A stretch of 64,000 nucleotides of DNA from Marinobacter sp. 1-4A (lineage in GTDB: Bacteria; Pseudomonadota; Gammaproteobacteria; Pseudomonadales; Oleiphilaceae), in NCBI RefSeq assembly GCF_016597725.1, contig NZ_VCGY01000004.1, positions 124,001-188,000 of the forward strand. Reading direction: 5' to 3'. Made by a program: the position numbers and the translations under genes. How positions within the stretch are numbered: the first letter of the stretch is position 1; every line of letters begins with the position of its first letter. Shown piece by piece: positions 17,496 to 27,474 of the stretch. Under the pieces are notes generated by a model. The model saw only the letters and a list, made by a program, of their open reading frames with translations. It did no database searches and was not told the DNA's origin.

Positions 17496-18107
17496 TCACC
17501 CGCTCAATAAAGTTACGCCCCAGATCACAAGTACCACTATTGTCACGACGATGGCTGCAGATACTTTGTGGCGTTCGAAAATAGCCTGGGCTTTGTTGCC
17601 CGCAATGAAAACCAGCAGCCCCAAACCATAGTATCTCAGTGCCCGTGACAAGGCAGACGCTGAAATAAACAAGAAGAAAGAGTAGCTCGTTGCGCCAGCG
17701 GCCAGCATGGCAATCTGAAACGGAATCGGAATAACGCCTACGCTCAGGATAAACCAGAACCCGTCCTCCTCCATTCTCATACGCACGTGCTCGAATTGCT
17801 CGGGTGTGGAGACCATCTCTACGAGTTGCTGTCCAACGGCATCAAACACGAAGTAACCAACGAAATAGCCTACCGTCGCGCCGGCCAGGCAGCCGAGCAG
17901 GGCAATCGTGCTGAGAATAAATATTTGGCTGCGGCGAGCCTGCATCAGGGGAATGAGGATGGCTTCCAGCGGGATGGGAATGATGATGGATTCGAGAAAG
18001 GACGCAATTCCTAGCCCCCAGAACGCGTGGCGTGAGTATACCAGGCGTTTAGTCAGACTTTTAAAGCGGTCCCGTCCCCGGTAAGTATCTGAGCTCGCGT
18101 CGTTCAT
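17496..18107 (-). CDS. YqaA-like/SNARE-associated (DedA-type) membrane protein
   Basis: About 203 residues with four or five membrane spans and the VTT/DedA-like core ('SFLESIIIPIPLEAILIPLMQA', 'GATVGYFVGYFVFDAVG', 'SVGVIPIPFQIAMLAAGA'). Relatives are linked to membrane homeostasis and, for some DedA proteins, lipid carrier flipping. The ATG MNDASS has an AAGG ribosome site; a second ATG five codons upstream is possible. It lies downstream of the interrupted GGDEF-EAL gene on the same strand. Confidence 0.78.
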   Translation of the reverse strand: MNDASSDTYRGRDRFKSLTKRLVYSRHAFWGLGIASFLESIIIPIPLEAILIPLMQARRSQIFILSTIALLGCLAGATVGYFVGYFVFDAVGQQLVEMVSTPEQFEHVRMRMEEDGFWFILSVGVIPIPFQIAMLAAGATSYSFFLFISASALSRALRYYGLGLLVFIAGNKAQAIFERHKVSAAIVVTIVVLVIWGVTLLSG

Positions 18108-18143
18108 TGCGTCGCCTTTCACTCTTTGTATGGCGTAGGCTTG

Positions 18144-19976
18144 TTATGTGCCAACGTTCTGTTGCGAGTTTGCTTTGGCTCGATACCAACGCTCAAACTC
18201 CTCGCCGGAAATGGGTTTGCAAAATAGGAAGCCTTGGGCCTGTGTACAACCTTGTGAGCGCACGTATTCAAGGGCATAGGTTGTTTCGATGCCTTCAGCT
18301 ACCACTTGAAGATCCAATGCAAGTCCCAGTGCGAGCACCGCATCGGTCACAGCGCGGCTTCCGCTGTCATTTTCAAGTTGGTGAAGGAAAGATTTGTCGA
18401 TTTTTACCTTGTCCAGAGGTAGACGGCTAAGGGACGTCAAACTGGAGCTCGAATGCCCGGCACCGAAATCATCCAGCAAGATGGCAACGCCCAAGTCTCT
18501 AAGCCGAGACAGTGAGGCGATTGTGTGGTCGAGGTCGTGCATCATTGCGGTTTCGGTAACTTCAAGCTGTAACAGTGTTGGCTCAACGGAATATTCATCG
18601 ATGAGCTGTTCAAAGCGATCAACGAAGTTCAGATCACGGAACTCAACAGCTGACACATTGACCGCGATGGGAATAGCTGGAAGTCCTAGCGCACTCCAGG
18701 ACGCAGACTGGCGCATTGCCTCCTCAATCACCCATCGGCCTATGGAGTTAATGATGCCTGTGGCTTCTGCAATAGGAACAAACTGCTCCGGGCCTATCTC
18801 ACTGCCATTCTGGAGGCGGAGCAAGGCTTCGACACTAACCACTTCCAAAGTATTGATGTCGAGTACTGGCTGGTAAACCAACTGAAAGGAATTGGTTTGA
18901 GTTGCGAGCTTGAGCGCCTGTTCAATGTTGTCTTGTTGCTGGATGCCGTCAGTAAGTCCCGAAGAGTAAAACTGGAAATTGCCTCTGCCGTCCTGCTTGG
19001 CCTCATACATCGCAGCATCGGCATGGCTCACTAACGTATCGATGTCTTGACCGTCGCGCGGGAACATACTGATGCCAATAGATGTTGAAACAGATAGCGT
19101 CAACTCTCCAATCTGATAAGGTTCGCTGATCTTTTCGGTGATGGAGCGGGCAACATCTGCGGCATAGGCGGAGGCATCTATATCCTGTAGCAGAACTACG
19201 AATTCGTCGCCGCCCATTCTTATGACCAGATCTTCAGCGCGCAAACTTTGTGAAAGCCTGGCGGATATCTCCTGGAGCACCTTGTCACCAATTTCGTGGT
19301 CGTGTGTGTCATTTATCGGCTTGAAACGATCCAGGTCGAGAAACAATACTGCGGCACCACGGGCGGCTCGTCGGTTATGAGGCAGCAAGTGCGCAGCGTA
19401 TTCGAACAGCATCGCGCGATTCGGCAAGCCCGTTAAGGGATCGTGCAATGATGCATGACGTATTTCCTCGTCGACCCGTTTACGCTCGGTGATGTCCCGG
19501 AAAAATACCGCAAGCCCGCCATCAATAGCAGGGTAGGCTCTTATTTCCAGCCAGACTTGAGTGCCATTAGGAGTCAAATGGGGCACCTCGGTTGTACTCG
19601 ACTTTCGGGTTTGCATGACTCGAAGATACAATTCTTCCACTGCAGTGCCTTTGAGTTCTGGCCAGACCTCCCAATGGTTCCTTCCAACGACATCAAAACT
19701 ACTGAGTTGAGAGATGCGCGACGCTTCTGCGTTAAAATGGGTCATGATCCAGTCGGCAGATATTGAAGCGAGACCTTCCGTCATGCTGTTCAGAATGTAT
19801 TCGCTGTAATCGCGCTCGCGTCGAAGCTCCGCCTGGGCGCGAGCAGACTCGATAGCGGCCCAGGTACGGTCCACTACGTCTTCGGCCAACGCAATCTCTT
19901 GTGCTGACCAGTGATGGACTTTGGAGTCGTGGAGCCCCAGCAATACTTGCAACGAACCGGCTTTCAAGACCGGCAC
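18144..19976 (-). CDS. C-terminal part of interrupted sensor: GAF end, PAS, GGDEF, EAL
   Basis: A 610-residue frame whose first usable start is a GTG inside the GAF domain. It carries the GAF remainder, a PAS domain (about 60-165), a GGDEF domain with intact 'RMGGDEFVVLL' and an EAL domain with 'VEALLRL', 'LLDDFGAGHSS' and 'VVAEGIET'. Both catalytic cores look intact, so an internally started product could still make or degrade c-di-GMP, though no convincing ribosome site precedes the GTG. Confidence 0.65.
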   Translation of the reverse strand: MPVLKAGSLQVLLGLHDSKVHHWSAQEIALAEDVVDRTWAAIESARAQAELRRERDYSEYILNSMTEGLASISADWIMTHFNAEASRISQLSSFDVVGRNHWEVWPELKGTAVEELYLRVMQTRKSSTTEVPHLTPNGTQVWLEIRAYPAIDGGLAVFFRDITERKRVDEEIRHASLHDPLTGLPNRAMLFEYAAHLLPHNRRAARGAAVLFLDLDRFKPINDTHDHEIGDKVLQEISARLSQSLRAEDLVIRMGGDEFVVLLQDIDASAYAADVARSITEKISEPYQIGELTLSVSTSIGISMFPRDGQDIDTLVSHADAAMYEAKQDGRGNFQFYSSGLTDGIQQQDNIEQALKLATQTNSFQLVYQPVLDINTLEVVSVEALLRLQNGSEIGPEQFVPIAEATGIINSIGRWVIEEAMRQSASWSALGLPAIPIAVNVSAVEFRDLNFVDRFEQLIDEYSVEPTLLQLEVTETAMMHDLDHTIASLSRLRDLGVAILLDDFGAGHSSSSLTSLSRLPLDKVKIDKSFLHQLENDSGSRAVTDAVLALGLALDLQVVAEGIETTYALEYVRSQGCTQAQGFLFCKPISGEEFERWYRAKANSQQNVGT

Positions 19977-20093
19977 TGCGAGTACGGCCTTAATGCCCCT
20001 GTCCAGATATGCCTGGGCGTAGCCGGCAGATCGGTTGTCCGTGGTTGCGTCACCAAGAACAAAAGGGTTTCCACTCTTAACCTGAGACGCAAC

Positions 20094-21299
20094 CTAGGGT
20101 CCAAAATCCTCCAGCCGGATTTCTGCACCAGCCATTGAATCTGCGCCTTCCGTTGTCCAGCCGGGCCGTATAATTACGGCGTCGCCCGCCTTTGTGAAAT
20201 CGCCGTAAAACACGCGAGTAACTCCCAGAAACCGGCCAAGTAGTTCCGTTGCCGCAGCCGCAATCTCATTCGCATCCACGAGGGTGCGTAACCGGTCAGT
20301 CAGTTTCAACCGGAAACTTTTTCGTTGTTCGATCGCTTTGAGCCTACGCAAGGTGTCTGCTAGCTCGTTGTTGACTCGCTCGAGTTCCTCCTGAGTCTGC
20401 ACCTGATCGGTTACATCGATACCTTCAGCAAAGATCGCGCTGACTTGGTCATCTGCACCAAATACCGGCCGATACACAAAGTTAAGAATGCGCTCTTTAG
20501 CTGGCCTATCCGGATCTGCTTGTATTCTGTACCTGGCTCGGTCTGCGGTGTAAGGCTCTCCTGTAGCAAAGACGCGATCCAGAATACGCACAAAGCCTTG
20601 CTCCTTCGCATCAGGCAGTGCTTCAGATACAAATCGGCCCAAAATTGGACGATGGCCCACTACCTGGTCGTGACTCGGGTTGGAAAGTTCAAACCGGTGA
20701 TTTGGACCGCTCATTAACGCCATAAACGTGGAAGCTTTGTTGAACATCTGGGTCAATTGCTCACACTTTACACCGAGCATTTGATTGGCGTAGGCGAGGT
20801 CCGACACTTCATTGCAGATTACGAGTACCCCGCCCAAACCGTAGGGAGCGCTCAGGTCGTCTACCGGGGTGAAATCATAGATCCACTGGATATTCTCTTG
20901 CTGGCCATGGCGGGTAGTAGGAATCGTACGGTTGATTTGTCTGATTGAGCCTGTGCCGGTGAGGACTTGCTCAAAATCCGAGCCGATCATGTGCCAGATG
21001 TCCTTCCAGACTTCCCTGGCAGGTTGCGCCAGAGAGCCCGGGTGCTGGCGAGGGCCAAGAGACTGACTGAAAGCATCGTTGTAGATGCAGATGCCATGCT
21101 CACCCCACAACACCGCCATCGGCTGTGTTGAACTGAGCACCAGGCTCACAACAGTACGCAAGGGTTGTGACCACTCATGGGGCCAGCCGCACACGCTCTC
21201 CGTCCAATCATGATCGCGTATTAAACGACCCATCTCGCCCCCGCCTGCGAGAAAATCCCGTAATGGCGTTGCGGTTTTGCTGTCTTGGTCCGATCTCAT
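20094..21299 (-). CDS. N-terminal part of interrupted sensor: PAS, PAS, start of GAF
   Basis: A 401-residue frame holding a PAS domain near 45-150 ('TQPMAVLWGEHGICIYNDAF'), a second near 185-300 ('FMALMSGPNHRFELSNPSH') and the first half of a GAF domain, ending at the TAG. Alone it would be a sensory fragment with no output domain. The first ATG follows the non-coding gap at 21300-21439. Confidence 0.6.
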   Translation of the reverse strand: MRSDQDSKTATPLRDFLAGGGEMGRLIRDHDWTESVCGWPHEWSQPLRTVVSLVLSSTQPMAVLWGEHGICIYNDAFSQSLGPRQHPGSLAQPAREVWKDIWHMIGSDFEQVLTGTGSIRQINRTIPTTRHGQQENIQWIYDFTPVDDLSAPYGLGGVLVICNEVSDLAYANQMLGVKCEQLTQMFNKASTFMALMSGPNHRFELSNPSHDQVVGHRPILGRFVSEALPDAKEQGFVRILDRVFATGEPYTADRARYRIQADPDRPAKERILNFVYRPVFGADDQVSAIFAEGIDVTDQVQTQEELERVNNELADTLRRLKAIEQRKSFRLKLTDRLRTLVDANEIAAAATELLGRFLGVTRVFYGDFTKAGDAVIIRPGWTTEGADSMAGAEIRLEDFGP

Positions 21300-21439
21300 C
21301 CCAATTGAGTCTCCCGAAAGAATCCAAAATCCATGTTATCGTTTTTGACAGGCCTATGTGTAGATACGAGCTACTGGTGTTACCGAAGAATAATCTGGTA
21401 TTCATGAATTCATGGGCGCAAAGTCGAGCAGGCTTTATA

Positions 21440-21985
21440 TCACTCTTTTTTGGAAAGTACTTCAAGGATGCGTGCGCAGAATGGGTCCAGATCCTGTGGG
21501 TTACGGCTGGTAATCAGCCCGTTATCATTGCACACTTTCTCATCTACCCATGCCGCGCCAGCATTTTGTATGTCGGTTTGTAAACTCGGGAATGAGGTTA
21601 GAGTCCTTCCTTTGATTACATCTGCTTCGATGAGTAGCCAAGGCGCATGGCAGATCGCGGCAACCGGTTTATGGCTGTTGAAAAAGTGCTTCACGAACGA
21701 AACAGCGTCTTTGTCCAGTCGCAGCGCATCTGGATTGGCAACACCACCAGGTAACACCAGTGCATCGTAGTCATTGGCGGTCACTTCACTTACTACTTTA
21801 TCTACAGAAAAACTGTGCGCTCTGTCGAGATGGTGAAACGCATCGATCTCGCCCTGTTTTAAAGATACCAAGTGTAGAGTGGCTCCGGCACCTTGCAGGA
21901 CTTTCCAGGGGCGGGTCAGTTCGATTTGCTCAACACCGTGAGTAGCGAGAAAGGCCACTGTCTTACCATTCAGTGGTGCGTCCAT
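21440..21985 (-). CDS. DJ-1/PfpI family protein (YhbO-like)
   Basis: A 181-residue class I glutamine amidotransferase-like protein. The nucleophile elbow 'AAICHAPWLL' carries the conserved cysteine followed by histidine, and 'DALVLPGGVANPD' is the upstream glycine loop. Relatives (YhbO, PfpI) are stress proteins with proposed protein deglycase, glyoxalase or protease activity; which applies is unclear. It lies next to a catalase gene on the same strand. Confidence 0.88.
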   Translation of the reverse strand: MDAPLNGKTVAFLATHGVEQIELTRPWKVLQGAGATLHLVSLKQGEIDAFHHLDRAHSFSVDKVVSEVTANDYDALVLPGGVANPDALRLDKDAVSFVKHFFNSHKPVAAICHAPWLLIEADVIKGRTLTSFPSLQTDIQNAGAAWVDEKVCNDNGLITSRNPQDLDPFCARILEVLSKKE

Positions 21986-22150
21986 AGTCGGGTGCTCCCT
22001 TAATGGTGAATGGAATAGATTTTTATAACATCTTAGTATTCGCTGTTAAAAGCCGCCAATGCATAGTCAAATCAGAGTGGGGCGTTGCTTTACGCACTGA
22101 TGAGAAATGAGGGCAACGTTGGCGGTCATGTTTTCAAATCTATAATGTCC

Positions 22151-22185
22151 CATCATTCTGACTGGTGACGTCAGTCAGAATGATG
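22151..22185. terminator. Perfect 14-bp inverted repeat downstream of katE
   Basis: Arms 22151-22164 and 22172-22185 are perfect complements around a seven-base loop, 16 bases past the catalase stop. No T-tract follows on either strand, so it may be a rho-independent-like terminator of weak type, an mRNA 3' stabiliser or a protein site. Confidence 0.5.
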
Positions 22186-22200
22186 GCTGTGTTTGGAAAG

Positions 22201-24300
22201 CTACACCTTGTTGACGGCACCTTCCCGGGGCCAATAACGTAGGTTCCGACACTTCATGACAAACTGAGTTGTGGAATCGTCCAGATCACTGGCACTCAAT
22301 AGTAGGAAACCTTCGTCAAGAGGCTGCTCGATGCCCGCAGAGTCCAGAAGCTCTTTGGCCGCTTCATTAAAGCCAATAAATTTACAGTGAGCGAAGGCGT
22401 CATTGATAAAGTCCCTTACCGGACTGTGTTTAGCTAACTTCTCCAGTTCCTGCGTTCCTGGCAGTAGTGCAACTGCATCGAATAGCACAGATGGACCGCC
22501 ATCAATCTTTTCATTTGCCGGAATCTTGCGGCCACCGCTATCAACTACACCGCTAATGTGAGGCGCAATCACAGCGACAACAGCGCCTTCTCTCTCCGCT
22601 GCAGCTTTAAGGGCATCGAAGGTATTTGCGTCGGTGCCCTCGCTGACAAAAACGCCCAGCTTGCGACCGCAGAAGCTGTCCGGGCCGTTCTTTAAAATGC
22701 TCAGTGCGTCTGAAGGTGGTAAGTCTTTTCTGGGTTTTGAAGCCGGCGTTGGCGCTTCTGGCAACGGATCGATGCCAAGCCCATCCGCCACAGTTTTCGC
22801 CAGATTATCGTCGACATTCCTCAGGTGGGCGACCATGCGAAGTCGGATATCCTCGCGCTCGACCTTGCTAAGTTCAAACACGAAAGCATCGGCTATATGA
22901 CCTTGCTCTGTTTCCGTCTGGCTGATGTAAAACTGCCAGGCTTGGCTGTAATGGTCTGCAAAGCTGGGTGAGCGTTCGCGAACTTTCGTGCCCTCTTCAG
23001 TTTCGGCATAGCTTTGGAATCCTTCGCTTGGGTTTTCCCGCGGCCCCGGGTTGTCTTCCCAGCTGTTGGGTTCGTAATTGGCACGCCCGCTGGGGTTGGT
23101 CATTGCCATGTGACCGTCTTGCTGGAAATGATGCATGGGACACTTTGGCGCGTTGATGGGTATGTGGGTGAAATTGGGCCCGCCCAGACGTTTGGTTTGA
23201 GTATCCAGATAAGAAAAGTTTCGGCCTTGGAGCAGCGGGTCGTTTGAATGATCGATACCGCGGACGATGTTTTGAGTGCAAAATGCGGCCTGTTCGGTCT
23301 CAGCAAAAAAGTTATCGACCACGCGGTTCAGCACCATTTTGCCCAACGGCGTTATAGGCACCTGCTCCTCGGGAATCAGTTTGGTGGCGTCCAGAATGTC
23401 GAATTCGAATTTTTCGGCAAAAGCCTCATCAAACACTTGCACGCCCAATTCCCATTCTGGGTAGTCGCCGCGCTGGATGGCGTCCCACATATCTCGACGG
23501 TGAAAGTCCGGGTCTGCACCGTTTATTTTCAAGGCTTCGTTCCACACAACCGATTGCATGCCGTGTTTGGGCTTCCAATGGAATTTCACAAATTGTGACT
23601 CGCCCTTAGCGTTCACAAAGCGGAAGCTGTGCACACCAAAACCTTCCATAAAACGGGGCGAGCGCGGGATAGCGCGGTCGGACATCGCCCACATCACCGT
23701 GTGGATACTTTCAGGCATTAGTCCGACAAAATCCCAAAAATTATCGTGTGCAGACTGTGCCTGAGGGAAGCCTCGATCCGGTGCTTCTTTTACCGCGTGC
23801 ACCAAGTCAGGAAACTTTATGGCGTCCTGAATAAAGAACACCGGCATATTATTTCCCACCAAGTCCCAGTTGCCCTGCCGGGTGTAAAATTTAGTTGCGA
23901 ACCCTCGCACATCGCGGGGCAGATCTGCGGACCCTTTGTTACCAGCGACCGTTGAGAAGCGTACAAAAACGGGTGTCTGTTCTCCGGGCCGCTGGAATAG
24001 ATCGGCAGCAGTCAGTTCTGACTGATTGTTGTAGTTCTCGAAGTAGCCGTGGAAGCCCAGCCCCCGAGCATGGACAACGCGCTCCGGAATACGCTCGTGG
24101 TCGAAATGGAAGATCTTTTCGCGCATTACGTGATCTTCCAATAGTCCCGGCCCTCGCGCTCCTGCACGCAGTGAGTTTTGATCATCGGCGACGGGAGCGC
24201 CTTGCTGGGTGGTCATTGTGGGATGTGTGGTATCTGCGTGCTGATGTAGCTCGCCGCCTTTACCTTTGGCGTGTGGTGATGGTTTTTCAGGATCTGACAT
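22201..24300 (-). CDS. katE: Large-subunit monofunctional catalase (HPII type)
   Basis: A 699-residue clade 2 catalase that splits hydrogen peroxide into water and oxygen. The active-site histidine is in '[15 protein letters not shown]', the asparagine in '[15 protein letters not shown]', and the heme tyrosine in '[13 protein letters not shown]'. The extra C-terminal flavodoxin/amidotransferase-like domain (about 550-699) marks the large HPII type. An AGGAGCC ribosome site precedes the ATG. Large catalases are usually stationary-phase or stress induced; neighbours here are also stress genes. Confidence 0.96.
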   Translation of the reverse strand: MSDPEKPSPHAKGKGGELHQHADTTHPTMTTQQGAPVADDQNSLRAGARGPGLLEDHVMREKIFHFDHERIPERVVHARGLGFHGYFENYNNQSELTAADLFQRPGEQTPVFVRFSTVAGNKGSADLPRDVRGFATKFYTRQGNWDLVGNNMPVFFIQDAIKFPDLVHAVKEAPDRGFPQAQSAHDNFWDFVGLMPESIHTVMWAMSDRAIPRSPRFMEGFGVHSFRFVNAKGESQFVKFHWKPKHGMQSVVWNEALKINGADPDFHRRDMWDAIQRGDYPEWELGVQVFDEAFAEKFEFDILDATKLIPEEQVPITPLGKMVLNRVVDNFFAETEQAAFCTQNIVRGIDHSNDPLLQGRNFSYLDTQTKRLGGPNFTHIPINAPKCPMHHFQQDGHMAMTNPSGRANYEPNSWEDNPGPRENPSEGFQSYAETEEGTKVRERSPSFADHYSQAWQFYISQTETEQGHIADAFVFELSKVEREDIRLRMVAHLRNVDDNLAKTVADGLGIDPLPEAPTPASKPRKDLPPSDALSILKNGPDSFCGRKLGVFVSEGTDANTFDALKAAAEREGAVVAVIAPHISGVVDSGGRKIPANEKIDGGPSVLFDAVALLPGTQELEKLAKHSPVRDFINDAFAHCKFIGFNEAAKELLDSAGIEQPLDEGFLLLSASDLDDSTTQFVMKCRNLRYWPREGAVNKV

Positions 24301-24532
24301 TTGCAGGCTCCTTTATATATTGTGTAGTGCTATCAATTTAAGACTTTATGTCAGCAATCAATTGCGGGTTACTCAGAGGAGTTTAGTTCTTAGTTGAAGG
24401 TTTGGTAGATCATGTGAATAATATTTAAGGCGGTGGACATGTTTCCCTTGGAGCTTGACTTACCCTGTGCGGATTACTAATAAACACTTATGGCCGCGAT
24501 ACTGTTTTGAATCAATGCCAAGGGGGGATGTT

Positions 24533-24757
24533 TTGCCTTATTCAAGAAGTTCAGAACTGCCGGAAAATGTTATAAACAGCTTGCCGGCTCATGCCCAAGA
24601 GATCTATCGAAGTGCTTTTAATTCAGCTTGGGAGGAGTATAAAGATCCTGGCGATAGACGCGGGAACGCAGGGCGCGAAGAAACAGCGCACAAGGTAGCG
24701 TGGGCTGCTGTTAAGCAGAGCTATCATAAAGAAGCCGATGAGTGGGTTAGAAATTAA
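24533..24757 (+). CDS. ChaB family protein
   Basis: A 74-residue protein matching ChaB closely: 'LPYSRSSELPENVINSLPAH', 'EIYRSAFNSAWEEYKDP' and 'REETAHKVAWAAVKQSYHK'. E. coli ChaB is a putative regulator of the cation antiporter ChaA, though copies often occur alone in stress clusters. The TTG at 24533 is the best start, since homologues begin 'MPY.SRSELP' and AAGGGGGG sits six bases before it. An upstream ATG at 24515 would add an atypical leader. Confidence 0.85.
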   Translation: MPYSRSSELPENVINSLPAHAQEIYRSAFNSAWEEYKDPGDRRGNAGREETAHKVAWAAVKQSYHKEADEWVRN

Positions 24758-24879
24758 ATATTACCAATATGATTCGTGTCGATTAAGTTTCAGTTAATAA
24801 AAAGCGGGTTTGTTGAATGAGTTGAGCGGTGCAGGTACTACTGTTAAGTGAATGTGAAAACTAAACAGGAGGTATCAAC

Positions 24880-25848
24880 ATGGTGAAGAATGTAGATCCT
24901 TTCCCGTCCCGGTTAACACACGCAAAGAAACCTTTCTTACGATGTGATCCTGTCGTTCATTCGCGCAATCAACATCGCTGGGAAGGACCTCTCGATGAAG
25001 TATCGCTGTCCCGCTATGAGCGAGATGGGTATCTCTGGTTTGAAGGATTTTTCAACCAGGAGCGTATGATGCCCTTCTTCGATGAGCTCAAGGAGATGGC
25101 AAACGATAAAAAGCTCAAAAAATCGGATCAGATTATCCATGATCCAAACACGGACGATATTCGCTCCGTTTTTGCAATGCATGAACTGTCAGATCACTTT
25201 AGCCGCCTGACGCGCGACCCGCGGATATTAGGGATGGTGCGCCAGCTATTAGGAAGTGAGGTGTATATTCACCAGTCTCGAATCAATGACAAGTTTGGGT
25301 TCGAAGGTAGTGGATTTGACTGGCACTCCGATTTTGAAACCTGGCATGCGGAGGATGGTATGCCGTGCATGCGAGCGGTAAGCGCCTCCCTTATGCTCAC
25401 CGATAATAATGAGTTCAACGGCCCGCTGATGCTGGTTCCCGGCTCGCATCATTATTTTGTACCCTGTGTTGGTGAAACGCCCGACCTTAATTGGAAGGAC
25501 TCGCTAAAGTCACAACGGTTAGGCACCCCGGATCGCGATAGTCTGGCTTGGCTGGCGGAGCGGGGTGGGATTGAGGCACCGAAAGGGCCGGCCGGATCGC
25601 TACTTTTATTTGAGTGCAATACGTTGCACGCATCCAATAAAAATATGTCACCCTGGCCACGTTCGAATCTTTTTTTCGTTTACAACAGCGTTGAGAACAC
25701 GCTCGGTGAGCCATATGCAGCAAAGCAACAACGACCGGAGTTTCTCGCTGCCAGAAAAAACTGCGCCCCTCTATCGATGCATGACGATTTTCCGGAACTC
25801 GCCCAACAAGGTGTGCCACCTTTAGCAGGCCGAAGAAACGGAAGATAG
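24880..25848 (+). CDS. ectD: Ectoine hydroxylase
   Basis: A 322-residue iron and 2-oxoglutarate dioxygenase of the PhyH family that converts ectoine to 5-hydroxyectoine, an osmotic and heat protectant. The EctD signature is present ('FDWHSDFETWHAEDGMPCMR'), with iron ligands H149, D151 and H250. A strong AGGAGGT precedes the ATG. No ectABC lies in this window, so ectoine must be made elsewhere or imported. Neighbours are ChaB-like, catalase and channel genes, which fits salt stress. Confidence 0.95.
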   Translation: MVKNVDPFPSRLTHAKKPFLRCDPVVHSRNQHRWEGPLDEVSLSRYERDGYLWFEGFFNQERMMPFFDELKEMANDKKLKKSDQIIHDPNTDDIRSVFAMHELSDHFSRLTRDPRILGMVRQLLGSEVYIHQSRINDKFGFEGSGFDWHSDFETWHAEDGMPCMRAVSASLMLTDNNEFNGPLMLVPGSHHYFVPCVGETPDLNWKDSLKSQRLGTPDRDSLAWLAERGGIEAPKGPAGSLLLFECNTLHASNKNMSPWPRSNLFFVYNSVENTLGEPYAAKQQRPEFLAARKNCAPLSMHDDFPELAQQGVPPLAGRRNGR

Positions 25849-25895
25849 CTGACGCTGTTCAACGTGAGATAACAAATGGGACCTAAGGGGGCTAT

Positions 25896-26918
25896 ATGGG
25901 ATGGATGTTATCCGGAGCGCTCGTTCTTAGTTTTGTGATGGTTGATGTGGTGTGGACGACATTGACGACACAGGGCAGTGGTCCGTTGACGACGTGTATC
26001 ACCGATGCATCAAGAAGATTATCTAACGGATTGCATCGGCTCTCCGGCGGAAGGGCATTTATGCTGCCCACGGCCCCTCTAACAATTGTTACCCTTGGTG
26101 CGCTATGGCTCGCGGCCCTGTGGATTGGCTGGTTTCTTCTGTTCAGCGCGTTCCCGAGTGGATTGGTGTCGGGACAAACGGGGCGCGCCGCTGACACTGT
26201 CGAACGTATTTACTATGTAGGATTTACGCTGTCTACTCTTGGGGTTGGCGACTATAAACCCACGTCTGATATCACCCGTTTATTTACCGTATTCGCATCG
26301 TTTAATGGCCTTGTCATAGTGACCCTTGTCATAACTTATGCGCTCCCACTCGTCCAGGGCGCTGTGCATCGCCGCAAACTTGCTTTCACAATTTCGCTGT
26401 TGGGCAAAACCCCTTTGGATATTGTACGAAGAGCCGCCGATACAGAGAACACACAGGGCTTTGAAAGTATCCTCCAGACAGTGACAAATGACCTGATTCA
26501 ATCATCGGAACAGCGGCTCGCCTATCCGGTTCTGAATCTGTTTTATTGCAGGCATCGTCGTTACTCACTGGGTCTCCAGGTAGCAAAGCTTGATGAGGCT
26601 TTGAGTCTCGTGGCATTCGGGTTTAAGCCAGGCGCGCGATTGCATTCCAACGCTATTTCCGACTTGCGAGAGGTGATCAAACAGTATCTCTACAGGGTGG
26701 AGAGTAGAGCATGCGAATTGGACTCGGAGGTGCCTCCTGTGGAGCCTTCTCCCAAATACTTTGATGGCTATCAGTTGCCTCTTTTGAGCGCCAAGGAATT
26801 GGAAGAGACTTTTAAGTGCTTGCGCAATCGGCGTATGCATTTGCTTCAATTAGTACGCAGTGAGGGGTGGAATTGGAATGATGTTGAAGGTAGGGCGCTA
26901 GACGATAAAATGCGCTGA
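25896..26918 (+). CDS. Two-transmembrane potassium channel-like protein
   Basis: A 340-residue protein with an N-terminal hydrophobic segment, a membrane span near 62-85, a pore loop with selectivity-filter-like 'TLSTLGVGDY' (residues 111-120) and a second span near 128-150. The C-terminal 190 residues are soluble, with no RCK domain that I recognise. GVGD is a known variant of the potassium filter GYGD. It is 47 bases after ectD, so it may share the transcript and a role in osmotic balance. Confidence 0.75.
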   Translation: MGWMLSGALVLSFVMVDVVWTTLTTQGSGPLTTCITDASRRLSNGLHRLSGGRAFMLPTAPLTIVTLGALWLAALWIGWFLLFSAFPSGLVSGQTGRAADTVERIYYVGFTLSTLGVGDYKPTSDITRLFTVFASFNGLVIVTLVITYALPLVQGAVHRRKLAFTISLLGKTPLDIVRRAADTENTQGFESILQTVTNDLIQSSEQRLAYPVLNLFYCRHRRYSLGLQVAKLDEALSLVAFGFKPGARLHSNAISDLREVIKQYLYRVESRACELDSEVPPVEPSPKYFDGYQLPLLSAKELEETFKCLRNRRMHLLQLVRSEGWNWNDVEGRALDDKMR

Positions 26919-27082
26919 CTAACCTGTTGATGGGCCCCGCCGAGACTATGAAGACTTTGACTTCGACGTAGGTTTAACTATGTTTAACAAACTTGGGGCT
27001 CAATTTTAGTTTTCGCCCGAGGAAAAGAAAGGACGGTGTATTAAACAATGCGGTTATTGACGTTCCGAGAGGAGGTTAAGCC

Positions 27083-27367
27083 ATGGGCCTTGAGAGCACC
27101 GATCATCACTTGCTTGCGAAAGATTTTTTACGACTTTCGCTGGACGAACTGAAAGCCAAATATCCGGAGGATGAGGAAGTTCAGGGTGCCCTTGCTCAAA
27201 TCACACTGATTCGGAAGCGGTTTCACATTGGTGAGGGGCCTTCAATGGCTCACGACATGATTGAAGTTGCCATAAGGAAGCGGATTGCGTTGAACCTGGC
27301 GCAGGGGCTTCCCATCCTGGTGCCGAATATTGACGAATATTGCCGTGAACTCTCTGCACATAGGTAG
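27083..27367 (+). CDS. Hypothetical protein, 94 residues
   Basis: I do not recognise this family. The product is small, soluble and mostly helical, with 'LLAKDFLRLSLDELKAKYPEDEE' at the start. AGGAGG stands seven bases before the ATG, which strongly supports translation. It lies between the channel gene and the convergent PspA-like gene, 164 bases after the former; that gap shows no other gene. Confidence 0.6.
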   Translation: MGLESTDHHLLAKDFLRLSLDELKAKYPEDEEVQGALAQITLIRKRFHIGEGPSMAHDMIEVAIRKRIALNLAQGLPILVPNIDEYCRELSAHR

Positions 27368-27474
27368 ACAAGTACTCTATTCGAAAAAATATGGAGATAA
27401 ATTCCTGGCTGCCGAAACAGACGTTGAGTTAATCTCAGAGTTAGGCCACCACACGGCAGCCTGTCCCCATTCAC

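Larger units (their letters stand above)
18144..21299 (-). pseudogene. PAS-PAS-GAF-PAS-GGDEF-EAL protein interrupted by one in-frame TAG
   Basis: The two open frames 20094-21299 and 18144-19976 are in the same frame, separated only by a TAG at 20094-20096. Reading through it gives one protein of about 1,051 residues. The stop falls in the middle of a GAF domain: 'GAEIRLEDFGP' before and 'VASQVKSGNPFVLGDATTDN' after join as in intact relatives, which have an ordinary residue at this position. The intact form would be a c-di-GMP enzyme with three PAS domains and one GAF domain. It may be a recent pseudogene, a sequencing error, or two separately translated parts. Confidence 0.75.
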
